From contig NC_063257.1 of NCBI RefSeq assembly GCF_019578655.1, forward strand, positions 25,685,939 through 25,749,938: a stretch of 64,000 nucleotides of DNA, written 5' to 3'. Under the pieces are notes generated by a model. The model did not search any database, had not been told where the DNA came from, and worked only from the letters and a program-made list of their open reading frames with translations. A program made the position numbers and the translations under genes. This document shows positions 30,968-41,725 of this stretch, piece after piece; position 1 is the stretch's first letter, and each line of letters starts with the position of its first letter. Origin of the DNA: Ricinus communis (lineage: Eukaryota > Streptophyta > Magnoliopsida > Malpighiales > Euphorbiaceae).

Positions 30968-33606
30968 CTGGTTAACCACTCTCGTAGTCACAAATATTAT
31001 GAGCCAGCTTAATAAAAGTAAGGAGAAATTCATATGGACCTACCTAATAACACTCTGACCTAGACGACTTCATTTTATGTGACTCAAACATCAAAATGTC
31101 CACATTTCCACTTGTATTACGCTTGGATTTATTGAAAACAGCATGATTTCTCCCTTATGTACATAGATTTACATCTCGTCTTACTTGATCATCAAGCCAA
31201 TCCCCAACGTCACTAGTTAGGCTTTTTAATTGCATTCGCATGATTCCTTTTCACAATCCTTGTGTTATCAGGAGTCCTCGTGCCTAGAGGAACAAGGAAT
31301 AATGGAGATCCCATTAGTGCAAATCATGAATTGGAATATTTGAGCGTGTCTCGATTCTCAGTGTTCCCTCTTTCCCCCAAAATATTCATTTGCAATCATT
31401 TGAAGAACGATATCAATACTCAATCAACTAATTTTCTTTCATTGCATTTGTCCAAGTATTAGATCGGTGCCTATGATTATCGCTTCCATCTAATTTAACT
31501 CAACACTCATATTTATGCTCGCCAAATAAAACCAAACCACCATATAAGAAATCAATTAGAAAGAGACGAACAAATGAGAACATACATAGGATCTTAGATC
31601 CAATAAGGAAAGAAATCATAAGTTCTTTATTCTCTTCTATGGGTAAGCGTAAGAATCAAATCGAATTCATTTAAATACAAGGGTAGATAAAGAACACAAA
31701 AGAAAAGAAAGACGTGTGTAATAAGTCTAGGTTCGATAGTGCGGGTATTCATAAGTCTACAAAGTTTTTGAAAGAACCCGTAACTTAATTCTTTATAAGG
31801 TAGAAAACTGAAATAATATGCTCACTAGCCTCAAATATTTAATTGCATGCAGTTTTCATAGTGTGAAAGCCCTTATTCCATAAGAAGAGGAAACTAGAAG
31901 CTAAATATGAGTAAATAAATAAAGAAAGATGAATAAAATAAAGTCAAATTAAGAACTAGAGGCGAGTTGACTGGTCAACAACTCCTGTAGTCCCAAACTT
32001 TATAAGCCAGCTTAATGAAAACGAGGGAAAAATTGCATGGAGGTACCTATTAAACTCTGACAAAAAATACTTCATTATATTCATCCCAAACATTAAAGCA
32101 TTCGAGTTCCCACTTGTATTACACTTGGATTAACTAAAAATAACATAATTTTCCCTACTTGATCATCAAGCACAGGCCCAATACCACTGGCCAACCTTGT
32201 CAATTGCACTCCCATGATTCCTTACCCCAATCCTTGTGTCATAAGGAGTCCTCATCCTTAAAGAAGTAAGGAATGAGGGAGATCCCAGTGGTGCAAATCA
32301 TGAATAAGAATATCTGGGCATGCCTTGATTCTCGTTGTTTCATCTTTCCTCTATAAGATTCGTCTGCAATCATTCGGAGAAATGATATGAATACTCAATT
32401 AACTAATTTTCTTTCTTCGCATTTGTACACTCATTTGGATCGATGCTTATGATTGACGCTTCCATGCACTTTCATTCAACAATTATGTTTATGCTCCCCA
32501 AATAAAACCAAACCATCATACTAGACAAAGACTAGAAAGAGAGGCACAAAAGGAGCAAACAAAGTGAGAACATAGTTTGGATTTTGGATCCGATAAGGAA
32601 AAAATCACAAGTTCTTTGTTCTTTTCGATATGGCTAAGAATAAGTTTCAAATCGAATTGATTTTAGCATAGGAGTAGATATAGAACACAAAAGAAAGGGA
32701 GGACATGAGCGATAAGTCTATGCTCGCTAGCCCGAGTGTTGGAAAATCCATAAAGTTCTTGAAAGAACCCATAACTTGAAATAATATGCTCATTAGCTTG
32801 AAGTATTCAGTTGCATGCATTTTTATAGTCTGAAAGTCCTCATTCCATAAGAAGAAGAAACTATAAGCTAAATATGAATAAATAAATATAGAAAGATGAA
32901 CGAATTGAAGTCAAACGAGAGATGATTTGACTGGTCAACAACCTTCATAGTCCTAAATTTTATTAGCTAGCTTAAAAAAAATAAGGAGAATTTCGCATGG
33001 GCCTACCTAATAATATTTCGGCGCAAATTACTTCATTATATGCATCCCAAACAACAAAATGCTTGCATTCCTACTTGTATTACACTTGGATTTATTGAAA
33101 ACAACATGACTTATCCCTTACGCGTGTGGATTTATGTCTTATCCCGGTTGATCATCAAATTTAGGACTATAAGAGTTGTTAACTAGACCTTACGGCAATC
33201 CTCGTATCATCACGAGTTCTCATGCCTTGAGGAACAATGGATGATGGAGATCCCAAATTTTATGAACCAATTTGATGAAAACAAGGAGAAATTCATGCGG
33301 GCCTACCTAATAACATTCCTTAATTATATGCATCCCAAAGATCAAAAGGCTCACATTCCTAATTATAATACAGTTGGATTCATTGATAACATTATGATTT
33401 CTATCTTACGTCTCGTCTTGCTTGATCTTAAAGCCATGCCCCAATGCCACTGGTCAAGCTTATCAATTGTGTTTCTGTGATTCCTTAAGCTAATCATTGT
33501 GTCATCATGTCTCGTTGTGCCTAGGTGAATAAGGAATGATGGTGATTCCAATGGTGCAAATCCTGAATCAGAATATTTATTTATGCCTCGATTCTCATTG
33601 GCCTTA
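30968..33606 (-). repeat. Satellite array S4, inverted
   Basis: The same satellite in the opposite orientation, about two and a half units. Minus-strand unit anchors lie near 31540 and 32510. GTTGACTGGTCAAC is at 31966-31979. The array starts with CTGGTTAACCACTCTCGTAG, the reverse of the dyad region. Scrambled joins are seen at 33160-33245. It ends at 33606 where element F begins. Confidence 0.85.
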
Positions 33607-34180
33607 TTTACTCAAGCCTTGATGACAACTCACATTGTGGAAGAACAAGCCTCAAATAACCGCAATGAGCTGGATTGTGTCTTGATGATTCAAATTAATG
33701 GGAATGGACTTCAAGAAGTTTGACTCCTTATTAATTTCCCCTTGAGCCGAAACTGCTCCTTATTTAAGTTCTTATGTATTTTGGCCCTCGAGTGTTTTAT
33801 TACTTTAAAAATATATTTCTTTAGGCCTTTTTCATTACTTGTTCAGTTTGGGCCTCTAGTTATGTTTATTAGATTAATTCTAAGTGTAGGCTACCCCTAG
33901 CATTTGGCACAACACTCATTAGTTTGTTTAAACCCTAAGTATTCACTATAAATATATTTCTTTAACCCTATTTCTTTCTTTTCTTTTCTAAAACAACTCT
34001 TAGTTCTCTTTGATCAGTTACAAGTTGTGATTAGTAAACTGATAAGTATATGTAAGAATTTAAGAGCGAGACCAATGGTGTGAGATAGTGAATGCATTAG
34101 AGGGTGTGTGCTTAAACACTTCAGAGGAAACATGTAAGGGAGTGAATTTTCATTCTAACGTTTCTTTGCAGGTAGTTATC
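33607..34180 (+). repeat. Putative 5' LTR and leader of element F
   Basis: An AT-rich stretch with TATA-like CACTATAAATATATTTC near 33945 and a CT-rich run, followed by a leader that ends TTTCTTTGCAG just before the gag ATG at 34181. No second copy is in the window and no tRNA primer match was found, so LTR borders are not defined. Confidence 0.4.
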
Positions 34181-35571
34181 ATGGACACACATAATGATGA
34201 TGGACTATAGAAGAAGTTTGTACAAGACACTTTCGCATAATGATGACAAGGACGATGGCGCCTCCAACCAAGACTTTGGACAAGGAAGGAAGGATGGGAA
34301 ATTGGGATCCATTAAGTTAAGAATTCCTAGTTTTCAAGGAAAGGGAGATCTAGAAGTCTATTTGGAGTGGGAGAAAAAGGTTGAATGCGTGTTTGAATGC
34401 TATAACTTCACATAAGAGAAAAAGGTAAAACTTGTTTCTGTTGAGTTTACTGATTACGCTAGTGTATGGTGGGATCAATTAGTTACAGCTCGAAGGTGCA
34501 ACGATGAGGATCCAATCTCAACATAGGGAGAGATAAAGAGAATCATACGTAGACGATTTGTTTATTCACACTACTATAGAGTATTATATAACAGACTTCA
34601 AAAACTTGTACAAAGAACTAAGTCCGTGAATGAATCTACTAAGAGATAGAGGTAGCGTGATCCAAGCCAACATGGATGAGAATAGGGAGGCAACAATGGC
34701 ATGTTTTCTTAATAGTCTATTTGGAATGGGAGAAAAAGGTCGAACGCGTGTTTGAATACCATAAATTCACATAAGACAAAAAGGTTAAACTTGCTTCTGT
34801 TGTGTTTACTGATTACGCTAGTGTATAGTGGGATCAATTAGTTACAGCTCGAAGGTGCAACGATGAGGATCCAATCTCAACATAGGGAGAGATAAAGAGA
34901 ATCATACATAGACGATTTGTTTCTTCACACTATTATAGAGAATTATACAACAGACTTCAAAAACTTGTACAAAGAACTAAGTCTGTGAATGAATCTACTA
35001 AGAGATAGCGGTAGCCGTGGTCCAAGCCAACATAGATGAGAATAGGGAGGCAACAATGGCATGTTTTCTTAATAGGCTTAACTCAGATATTGTCAACCTA
35101 GTCGAGCTACAACCTTATGTAGACATGGAAGATCTCCTCCATATTGCCATTAAGGTTGAAAAGCAACTTTGGACTATAAACAAAGGTAACTCTACACCTA
35201 AGTTTTATAATAAGTCTAATTGGACTAATCAAAAGGGTTGGAGTAGTTTTGGTACCAGCAAGCTGACTTACAACGAAGACAAGTCCATGGATGATAAAGG
35301 TAAAGGGAAAGTAAGTGATTCAAGATCGAAGATCCAATGCTTTAAGTGCAAAGGATATGGACACAAGCAAGCCGAAAGTCCTAATCAAAGAATTATGACA
35401 ATCATGGACAATGATGATGTGATAAGTGAAGGTGATGTTAGTGATGATGAGCTAGCATTAAATGATGACACACAAGAAGAAGAGGATGTTGAATATGCTC
35501 TTAATGGTAAACTCTTTTCTTATGTGACTATACGTGCTTTGAGTGTACAAGCCAAAGGGGAAGAAGTATAA
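34181..35571 (+). pseudogene. gag: Element F gag with internal duplication and zinc knuckle
   Basis: ATG at 34181 (MDTHNDDGL then TAG); a second frame at 34194 reads into GSIKLRIPSFQGKGDLEVYL and EWEKKVECVFECYNFT. The capsid-like domain is present twice because 34357-34714 is duplicated as 34715-35074. Both copies share the stop where CAA became TAA after YNFT/HKFT and the TGG to TAG change in STWGEIK. From 35017 a clean frame gives MACFLNRLNSDIVNLVELQP, the knuckle CFKCKGYGHKQAES with its last Cys changed to Ser, and an acidic tail. Confidence 0.82.
34357..35074 (+). repeat. Tandem duplication of ~358 bp inside gag of F
   Basis: Copy 1 is 34357-34714, copy 2 is 34715-35074. Both start GTCTATTTGGA and end ATGTTTTCTTAATA. 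They differ at scattered positions, including one extra stop (GTATAGTGG) in copy 2. Confidence 0.9.
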
Positions 35572-36137
35572 TGTGAGAAAATATTCCATACTAAATGTAC
35601 AATTACAAATAATTTGTGTAGTATGATTATAGATGGTGGAAGTTGGACTAATGTTGTTAATGCTAGTTTAGTTGATAAACTTTATTTGAAAACAACTAAA
35701 CATCCTAAGTCCTATAGATTCTGTTGGTTGAATAATTATGGTGATATTAGGTTCACTAGGCAAGCATTAATTTCTTTCTCTATAGGACGTTATAAAGATT
35801 AAATTTTATGTGATGTGATTCTTGTGCAAGCTAGTAATATCTTATTATGACTTCCTTGGCAATTTGATAGAAAGATTGTTCATGATGGTTTTACTAATTG
35901 CCATACTTTTACTTTTAAGAACAAACCTATTACTCTTGTATCCTTAACTCCTACACAGGTCTATGAAGACCAAAATTAATTACATAGGTGTGAGAGTGCA
36001 CGTGAAGAAGAAAAGGTTCACGAGTAAAAGGAAAGCTGTGAGAAAAATAATGGGAGGTATGTAAAAAGAGAGGAAAAGGAGAGTTTCAATGTTTTCCCAC
36101 TGATAAAAAAGTATGGTGCAAGAAAAAGGAGAGTCTA
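35572..36137 (+). pseudogene. pol: Element F protease and linker
   Basis: EKIFHTKCTITNNLCSMIID then GGSWTNVVNASLVDKLYLKT gives the protease core with D-G-G. FCWLNNYGDIRFTRQALISF and SIGRYKD follow, then a stop. VHDGFTNCHTF and a Lys/Glu-rich, stop-filled linker lead to RT. Element G repeats this part at 47935-48460. Confidence 0.8.
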
Positions 36138-36725
36138 GTGAAAAGTGAGTTAAAAGGCAATTTCTATGTCAAAGAGGATGATGTACAAAAAGCCTACTTG
36201 GCTAAGCAAAGCATGCTTATGCTTATTTTTAAAGGTGCCATGTTATCTTTTTCTAACTTTAAGCTTCAGGATCTGCCTCAACGCATTAACACTCTTTTGC
36301 AGGATTTTGATGATGTGCTTTCAGAGGAGATTCCACATGGATTGCCTCCCACTAGAGGAATTGAGCATCAGATCGATTTCATACTTGGTGCGCAAATCCC
36401 TAATCGCCTTGGATATCGGAGCAACCCGGAAGAAAATAGGGAATTGCAATTGCAAGTGGAAGAGTTGCTTTCCAAAGGTTTTAATTAGAAAGAGTACGAG
36501 CCCATGTTTTTTACCTATTCCTTTGGTGCCCAAGAAAGATGGATTTTTAAGGACGTGTGTCGACTGCCACACCGTGAACAAGATTATGATAAAGTGTCAT
36601 CATTCAATTCCTAGATTAGATGATATTTTGGAAGAATTACATGCTGCTAAAATCTTCTATAAAATTGATCTTAAGTCTGGATATCATCAAATACGCATGA
36701 AATTAGGGGATAGATGGAAAATTAC
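36138..36725 (+). pseudogene. pol: Element F RT, N-terminal half
   Basis: LQDFDDVLSEEIPHGLPPTR, IEHQIDFILGAQIPNRLGYR, then after a frameshift near 36485 PLVPKKDGFLRTCVDCHTVN and [20 protein letters not shown]. It ends at RWKIT where the E LTR begins. The matching second half is not directly on the other side. Confidence 0.82.
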
Positions 36726-37644
36726 TGATTTAGGACCTCCATGAATAAGCTTGAGAACCCCGTTTTTGAATTGCAGACCAACAACACATTAACATGAAAA
36801 CCCCAAGAACCAATTCGGTTCAACCCCTAAGAAAGGTTAGAAAAACATATTACTTAGAGAGATGATCAAGAATTAGAATTTAGAAAACTTGTTCCTAAAG
36901 CCCAATCTCGAAACACTCCACAAGAAGATGATCAATCTAGTTGAATGTTTCTTAAGCATGCATTCTACATAAGAACACAAAGACAAAGCAAACAAGCTTT
37001 AAGGTAAAATATCCGATTATCGTTCAACTTTTAACTTAATTCCCACATGAAAATTCGTACTAGCCTTATATAGGCTTTAGAAAACCCTAAATCTTAACTA
37101 ATAAGGATTTACATCTTATATAGGATAAAGATAACCATCATAACTAAAAGAGATAACTTAAACAAAGTCCTAACTAGGGTAAATAACATGTCTAGCCACC
37201 CAACTTAAGTAAAGATACCCTAATTTACTTAAGTCATGCATATGGGCCTTAAAATATAAGCTAAGTTAGGCCTAAAGTCTTCATATGCTCTAATTTAGCA
37301 GATTTGGTATTCTTAAGCCCAAATAAAAGATTAAGTATTAAACACTTGAATTTGTAATACATTAAGTTGAGTTAGGTCTTCACTTAAACTAAAGCCTTGA
37401 ACTCCTTGTAATTCCTTTTGGGCCGAATTCACAAGGCCTTGCATGTGTTGAATTAAGGCTTGTTGATACTTCTTGGATCTTGATCTAGTTATTGGGCCTT
37501 GAGGCAAATTGTATTGGATCTTGAGCCTCAATAGCTTGACTTTGATCTTGGGCTTGAAGCTTTGGCCGAACTCCTCCATGCTCTTTCTCATCTTCATTAA
37601 GTCCATCTTCATGAAATCCATGTGAAGGAGGTTGGTTCATATCA
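36726..37644 (-). repeat. 3' LTR of element E
   Basis: 919 bp, from TGATTTAGGACC to TTCATATCA on the plus strand. It closely matches the solo LTR at 40814-41725. The end of the polyprotein runs into it: LPQGPITRSRSKKYQQ near 37480. Confidence 0.85.
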
Positions 37645-38850
37645 TTCCTCCTCTCCTAAAGAGGATTCGTCCTTGAATCTAGACCATCACCTACATTAAA
37701 AGGACTAAAATCAGCAGCATTAAAGGTAGCACTAACATTATACTCGCTTGGAAGGTCCACTTTATAAGCATTGTCATTGATCCTTTCAAGCACTTGAAAT
37801 GGACCATCTCCCCTTGGGTTCAACTTAGACTTCCTTTAATGTGGAAATCTCTCCTTACGAAAGTGCACCCAAACCCCATCAGTAGGTTGAAATATCATAG
37901 GCTTTCTTCCTTTATTGACATGATTATCTACTTTAGCATTTTTGCTTTTGAATCCCTCATTGACTTGCTTATGTAGCTTGCGCATCAAATCTGCCTTAGC
38001 ACTTGCATCAACATTCACAAACTTGTTAGGGGGTAAAGGTAACAAATTAACAGGAGCAAGGGGATTAAAACCATATACAGTCTTAAATGGAGAGCAATGA
38101 GTAGTACTATGAGCAACCCTATTGTATGCAAATTTCACAAGTGGTAAATAATCCTCCCAAGTCCTAACATTCTTTTGAATGATCGGCCTAAGCAAAATAA
38201 TCAAAGTCCAATTAACTACTTCACTTTGCCCATCGGTTTGTGGGTGACATGTAGTAGAAAACAACTTAGTACCATGCTTTCCCCATAACACACGCCAAAA
38301 ATGACTCAAAAACTTAGGTGTGCCATGCAAACACACAACCTCTTTAAAGAACAAATTAATAAATTTGTAGCATCATTAGTTTTATGACATGGTATAAAAT
38401 GAGGCATCTTACAAAATTTATCAACCACAACAAAGATGCTATCACATGCTTTCCACGTCCTAGGCAATCCAAGGACAAAATCCATAGACACATCAGTCCA
38501 AGGTTCACTAGGAACGGGTAATGGAGTATATAAACCATGCAGTTTTAATATAGACTTAGCCTGTTTACATATGATGCAATGCTCACAAACTTTATTCACA
38601 TCATGTTTCATACCAGGCTAAAAGAAATGTTCAAGCAGCATATCATAGGTCTTATTTACACCAAAATGACCCATTAAACCTCCTCCATGTGCTTTCTTAA
38701 TCAATAATTCCCTTATAGAACACTTAGGAATGCACAATCTATTTCTCTTAAACAAGAAACCATCAAATAGATAAAAGTCATCTGAAGCAGCCCTATTATC
38801 ACAAGATGCATAGATTCCACCAAAATCATCATCATGTTAATACAATTCCA
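37645..38850 (-). pseudogene. pol: Element E integrase, second catalytic Asp deleted
   Basis: HHCC domain: AHGGGLMGHFGVNKTYDMLL and [12 protein letters not shown], with one stop between. The core has [17 protein letters not shown], but the stretch [15 protein letters not shown] lacks the eight or so residues that hold the second Asp in relatives (RDRDAKF in C). TDGQSEVVNWTL keeps the Glu. The frame ends with FQPTDGVWVHFRKERFP, then RGDGPFQVLERINDNAYKVD and FNAADFSPFNVG up to the LTR. The deletion should abolish activity. Confidence 0.82.
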
Positions 38851-39289
38851 TTGGAATCTCCATCATTGTTTATTCCTCTAGGTATGATGACTTCTAATGA
38901 CATAAGGATTGGCGTAAAGAATCATGTTAACTCAATTGACAAGCTTGATCGATGGCATTGTGCTTAACTTATTGCTTACGTCCTTCCTTCTTTTGTGTTC
39001 TTTGTCGATCTTGTGTTTAAGTCAATTTGACTTGATCCTTTCGCTTAGTCGTATGAAAGAAAATAAAGAACTTATGATTTCTTTCTTATTAGATCTAAAA
39101 TCCTACCTATATTCTCATTTTGTTCGTTTCTTTTGTTCTATGCTATCTAATCTCTGTCTAGTTTGATGTTTTGGTTTTGTTTGGCGAGCACAAATACAAT
39201 TGACAAGATTGACCGGTGGCATTATAGTGTGACTTGATGATATACCAGGACGAGATGCAAATCCATGCACATAAGGGAGAAATCATGTT
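38851..39289 (+). repeat. Satellite block S5, scrambled
   Basis: Three short pieces of the unit joined out of order: TGGAATCTCCATCATTGTTT onward, then TTGCTTACGTCCTTCCTTC to GGTTTTGTTTGGCGAGCACA, then CAAGATTGACCGGTGGCAT to GAGAAATCATGTTG. Confidence 0.75.
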
Positions 39290-39598
39290 GATCTTGGGCA
39301 ATGAAATCAAAGTTGCATACGGGTTTAATCCTTTGATATATGTTAAGTTTTATGTTCTTGTTTGAATTCAAATCTTACTTATCAAGAAGTTGATCTATCC
39401 TTGTGGCGCGCTTAGAATTGGGGTTTAAGAGACTTAGTTTTCCTTAGGTTCTAATTCTTGATCATCTGTCTAAGAAATCTGTCTTCTAACCTTTCCTAGG
39501 GGTTGAACCAAATTGGTTCTTGGGGTTTTCATGTTAATGTGTTGGAGGTTTGCAATTCAAACGGGATTCTCAAGCTTTTTTGTGGAGGTTTCATATCA
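39290..39598 (+). repeat. E-family LTR fragment, plus orientation
   Basis: The last ~300 bp of an E-type LTR, with TTCTAATTCTTGATCATCTG, GGTTCTTGGGGTTTTCATGT and the terminus TTTCATATCA at 39598. Orientation is opposite to E at 36726. Confidence 0.72.
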
Positions 39599-40813
39599 AT
39601 CGTTCCATGTTCCTTTAGGCATGAGGACTCCTAGTGACACAAGAATTGACGTAAGGAATCATGGGAATGCAATTGGCAAGCTTGACCAGTAGCATTGGGG
39701 CGTAACTTGATGATCTAGTAGGATGAGACACAAATCCACACGCGTAAAATCATGTTGCTTTCGATTAATCCAAGCGGGAATGCATGCGTTTTGATGTTTG
39801 TGACACATATAATTATGTTATTTTGGCTGGGGTGTTATTAGGTATGCCCACACAAATTTTTCCTTATTTTTTTTATTCTAGCTTAGGAAATTTGGGACTA
39901 CGAGAGTTGTTGACCAGTCAACTACTGTTTGTCTATTATGATGGTTTGCTTTTATGTGGAGAGCATAAACACCACTCCTGAAAGAAAGTGCATGGAAGTG
40001 GCAATTATAGACACCGATCCAATGCTTAGACAAATGCGAAGAAAGAAAATTAGTTTGTCGATTATCGATATCATTCTTCGAATGCTCACAGACGCATCTT
40101 TTGGAGGAAAGAGGGAATTATGAGAATCAAGCATAAAAAAATATTCTAATTCAAGATTTGCACCATTAGGATCTCTATCATTCCTTATTCCTCTAGCATG
40201 ACGACACATGATGACACAAGGATTAGCTTAAGGAATCATAAAAACACAATTGATAAGCTTGACCTGTGGCATTAGGGCTTAGCTTTAAGATCAAGCAAGA
40301 CGAGATGTAAATCCATGCACGTAAGGGATAAGTCATGTTGTTTTCAATAAATTCAAGTATAATACAAGTGAGAATATGAGAGTTTTGATGTTTAGGACGC
40401 ATATAATGAAGTAATTTAGATCATATTGTTATTAGGTAGGCACATGCGAATTTCCCTTTGTTTCTGTTAAGCTGGCTCATAAAATTTGAAACTACAAGAG
40501 TTGTTAACCAATCAACTCTTTTCTTATTCTTGATTTGACTTCACTTTATTCATCTTTCCTTATTTGTTTATTCATATTTAGATTCTAGTTTCTTCTTCTT
40601 ATGGAATGAGGACTTTCGCACTATAAAAAGTGCACACAATCAAATACTTAAGGGTAATGAGCATATTATCTCATTTTTCTACCTTACAAGAAATCAAGTT
40701 TTAGGTTATTTCAAGAGCTTTATAGACTTATCAACACTCGCGCTCGTGAGCATAGACTTATCGCTCATGTTCTTCCTTTCTTTTGTGTTTTTTTTATCGT
40801 ATATTAATATCAT
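39599..40813 (+). repeat. Satellite array S6
   Basis: Starts mid-unit with ATCGTTCCATGTTCCTTTAG. It contains GTTGACCAGTCAAC (39909-39922), a unit anchor near 39943 and the dyad at 40072. It is interrupted at the next dyad by the solo LTR. Confidence 0.83.
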
Positions 40814-41725
40814 TGATATGGAACCTTCATGAATAAGCTTGAGAACCCCTTTGGAATTGCGAACCTCCAATACATTAACATGAAAACCCAAAGAACCAAT
40901 TCGATTCAATCCCTAAGAAAGGTTAGAAAACAAATTACTTAGAAAGATGATTAAGAATTAGAGTTTAAAAACTTGTTGCTAAATCCCAATTTCGAGACAC
41001 TCTACAAGAGAATGATCAATCAGCAACAAGCTTTAAGGTAAAACCACCAATTATCATTCAATCTTTAACTTCAACTTGAACTTCAACTTCAACTTTTTAA
41101 TTCATTATATCAAAATTCGTACTAACCTTATATAGGCCTTAGAAAACCCTAAATCTTAACTAATAAGGATTTACATTTGATCTAGGATAAAGATAACCTT
41201 CCTAACTAAAAGAGATAACTGAAATAAAGTTCTAATTAGGTTAAAGTACATGTATAGTAGCCTAAAATAAGCCATAAAACCCTAGTTCATATAAGTCATA
41301 TAGATGGACCTCATAACATAAGCCAAGTTAGGCCCAAAGTCTTCATATGCTCCAATTCTGCTTTTTTGGTCTTTCTAAGCCCAATTAGATTCATTCAAGC
41401 CCAATAAAATAAATTAGATTAATGAGCCTTGAACTTAAATCTAATTCTTCAAGCCTTGATGTGTCCTTAGCCCAAATATCTTAGATAAGCTCATTGACTT
41501 GCAATTTGAATCAAACTAGGACTCCTAGTTAAATTAGGATTCCCAGTTGAATCGATATTCCATTTGTTGCTTGAACTCCTAATATCATCAGCACTCCTTG
41601 CAAGATTAGGATTCCTAGTGGAGTTAGGAATCCTTTTTTTATTAGGATTCCTTGAGCTAGTAGGATTTGCATCATCAAGACTCCTTATTGGAGTAGGATT
41701 CATTGTGCTAGTTTGGTTCATATCA
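40814..41725 (-). repeat. Solo LTR of E family
   Basis: 912 bp, TGATATGGAACC...GGTTCATATCA, flanked by ATCAT (40809-40813) and ATCAA (41726-41730), a one-mismatch 5-bp duplication. The flanks are one satellite unit, cut inside its ATCATTC...GAATGAT dyad. No internal sequence is present, as after LTR-LTR recombination. Confidence 0.85.

Larger units (their letters stand above)
36726..38850 (-). mobile_element. Ty3/gypsy element E, 3' part only
   Basis: Minus-strand 3' LTR (36726-37644) and integrase region up to 38850, where satellite begins. The upstream gag, PR and RT are absent, so E was truncated. It interrupts the RT of F. Confidence 0.8.

Noticed and set aside
33607..34180. Leader of F as exon and intron of a host gene
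   Set aside because: TTTCTTTGCAG before the ATG looks like an acceptor, but no convincing donor or upstream coding exon is seen and the next codons are gag.
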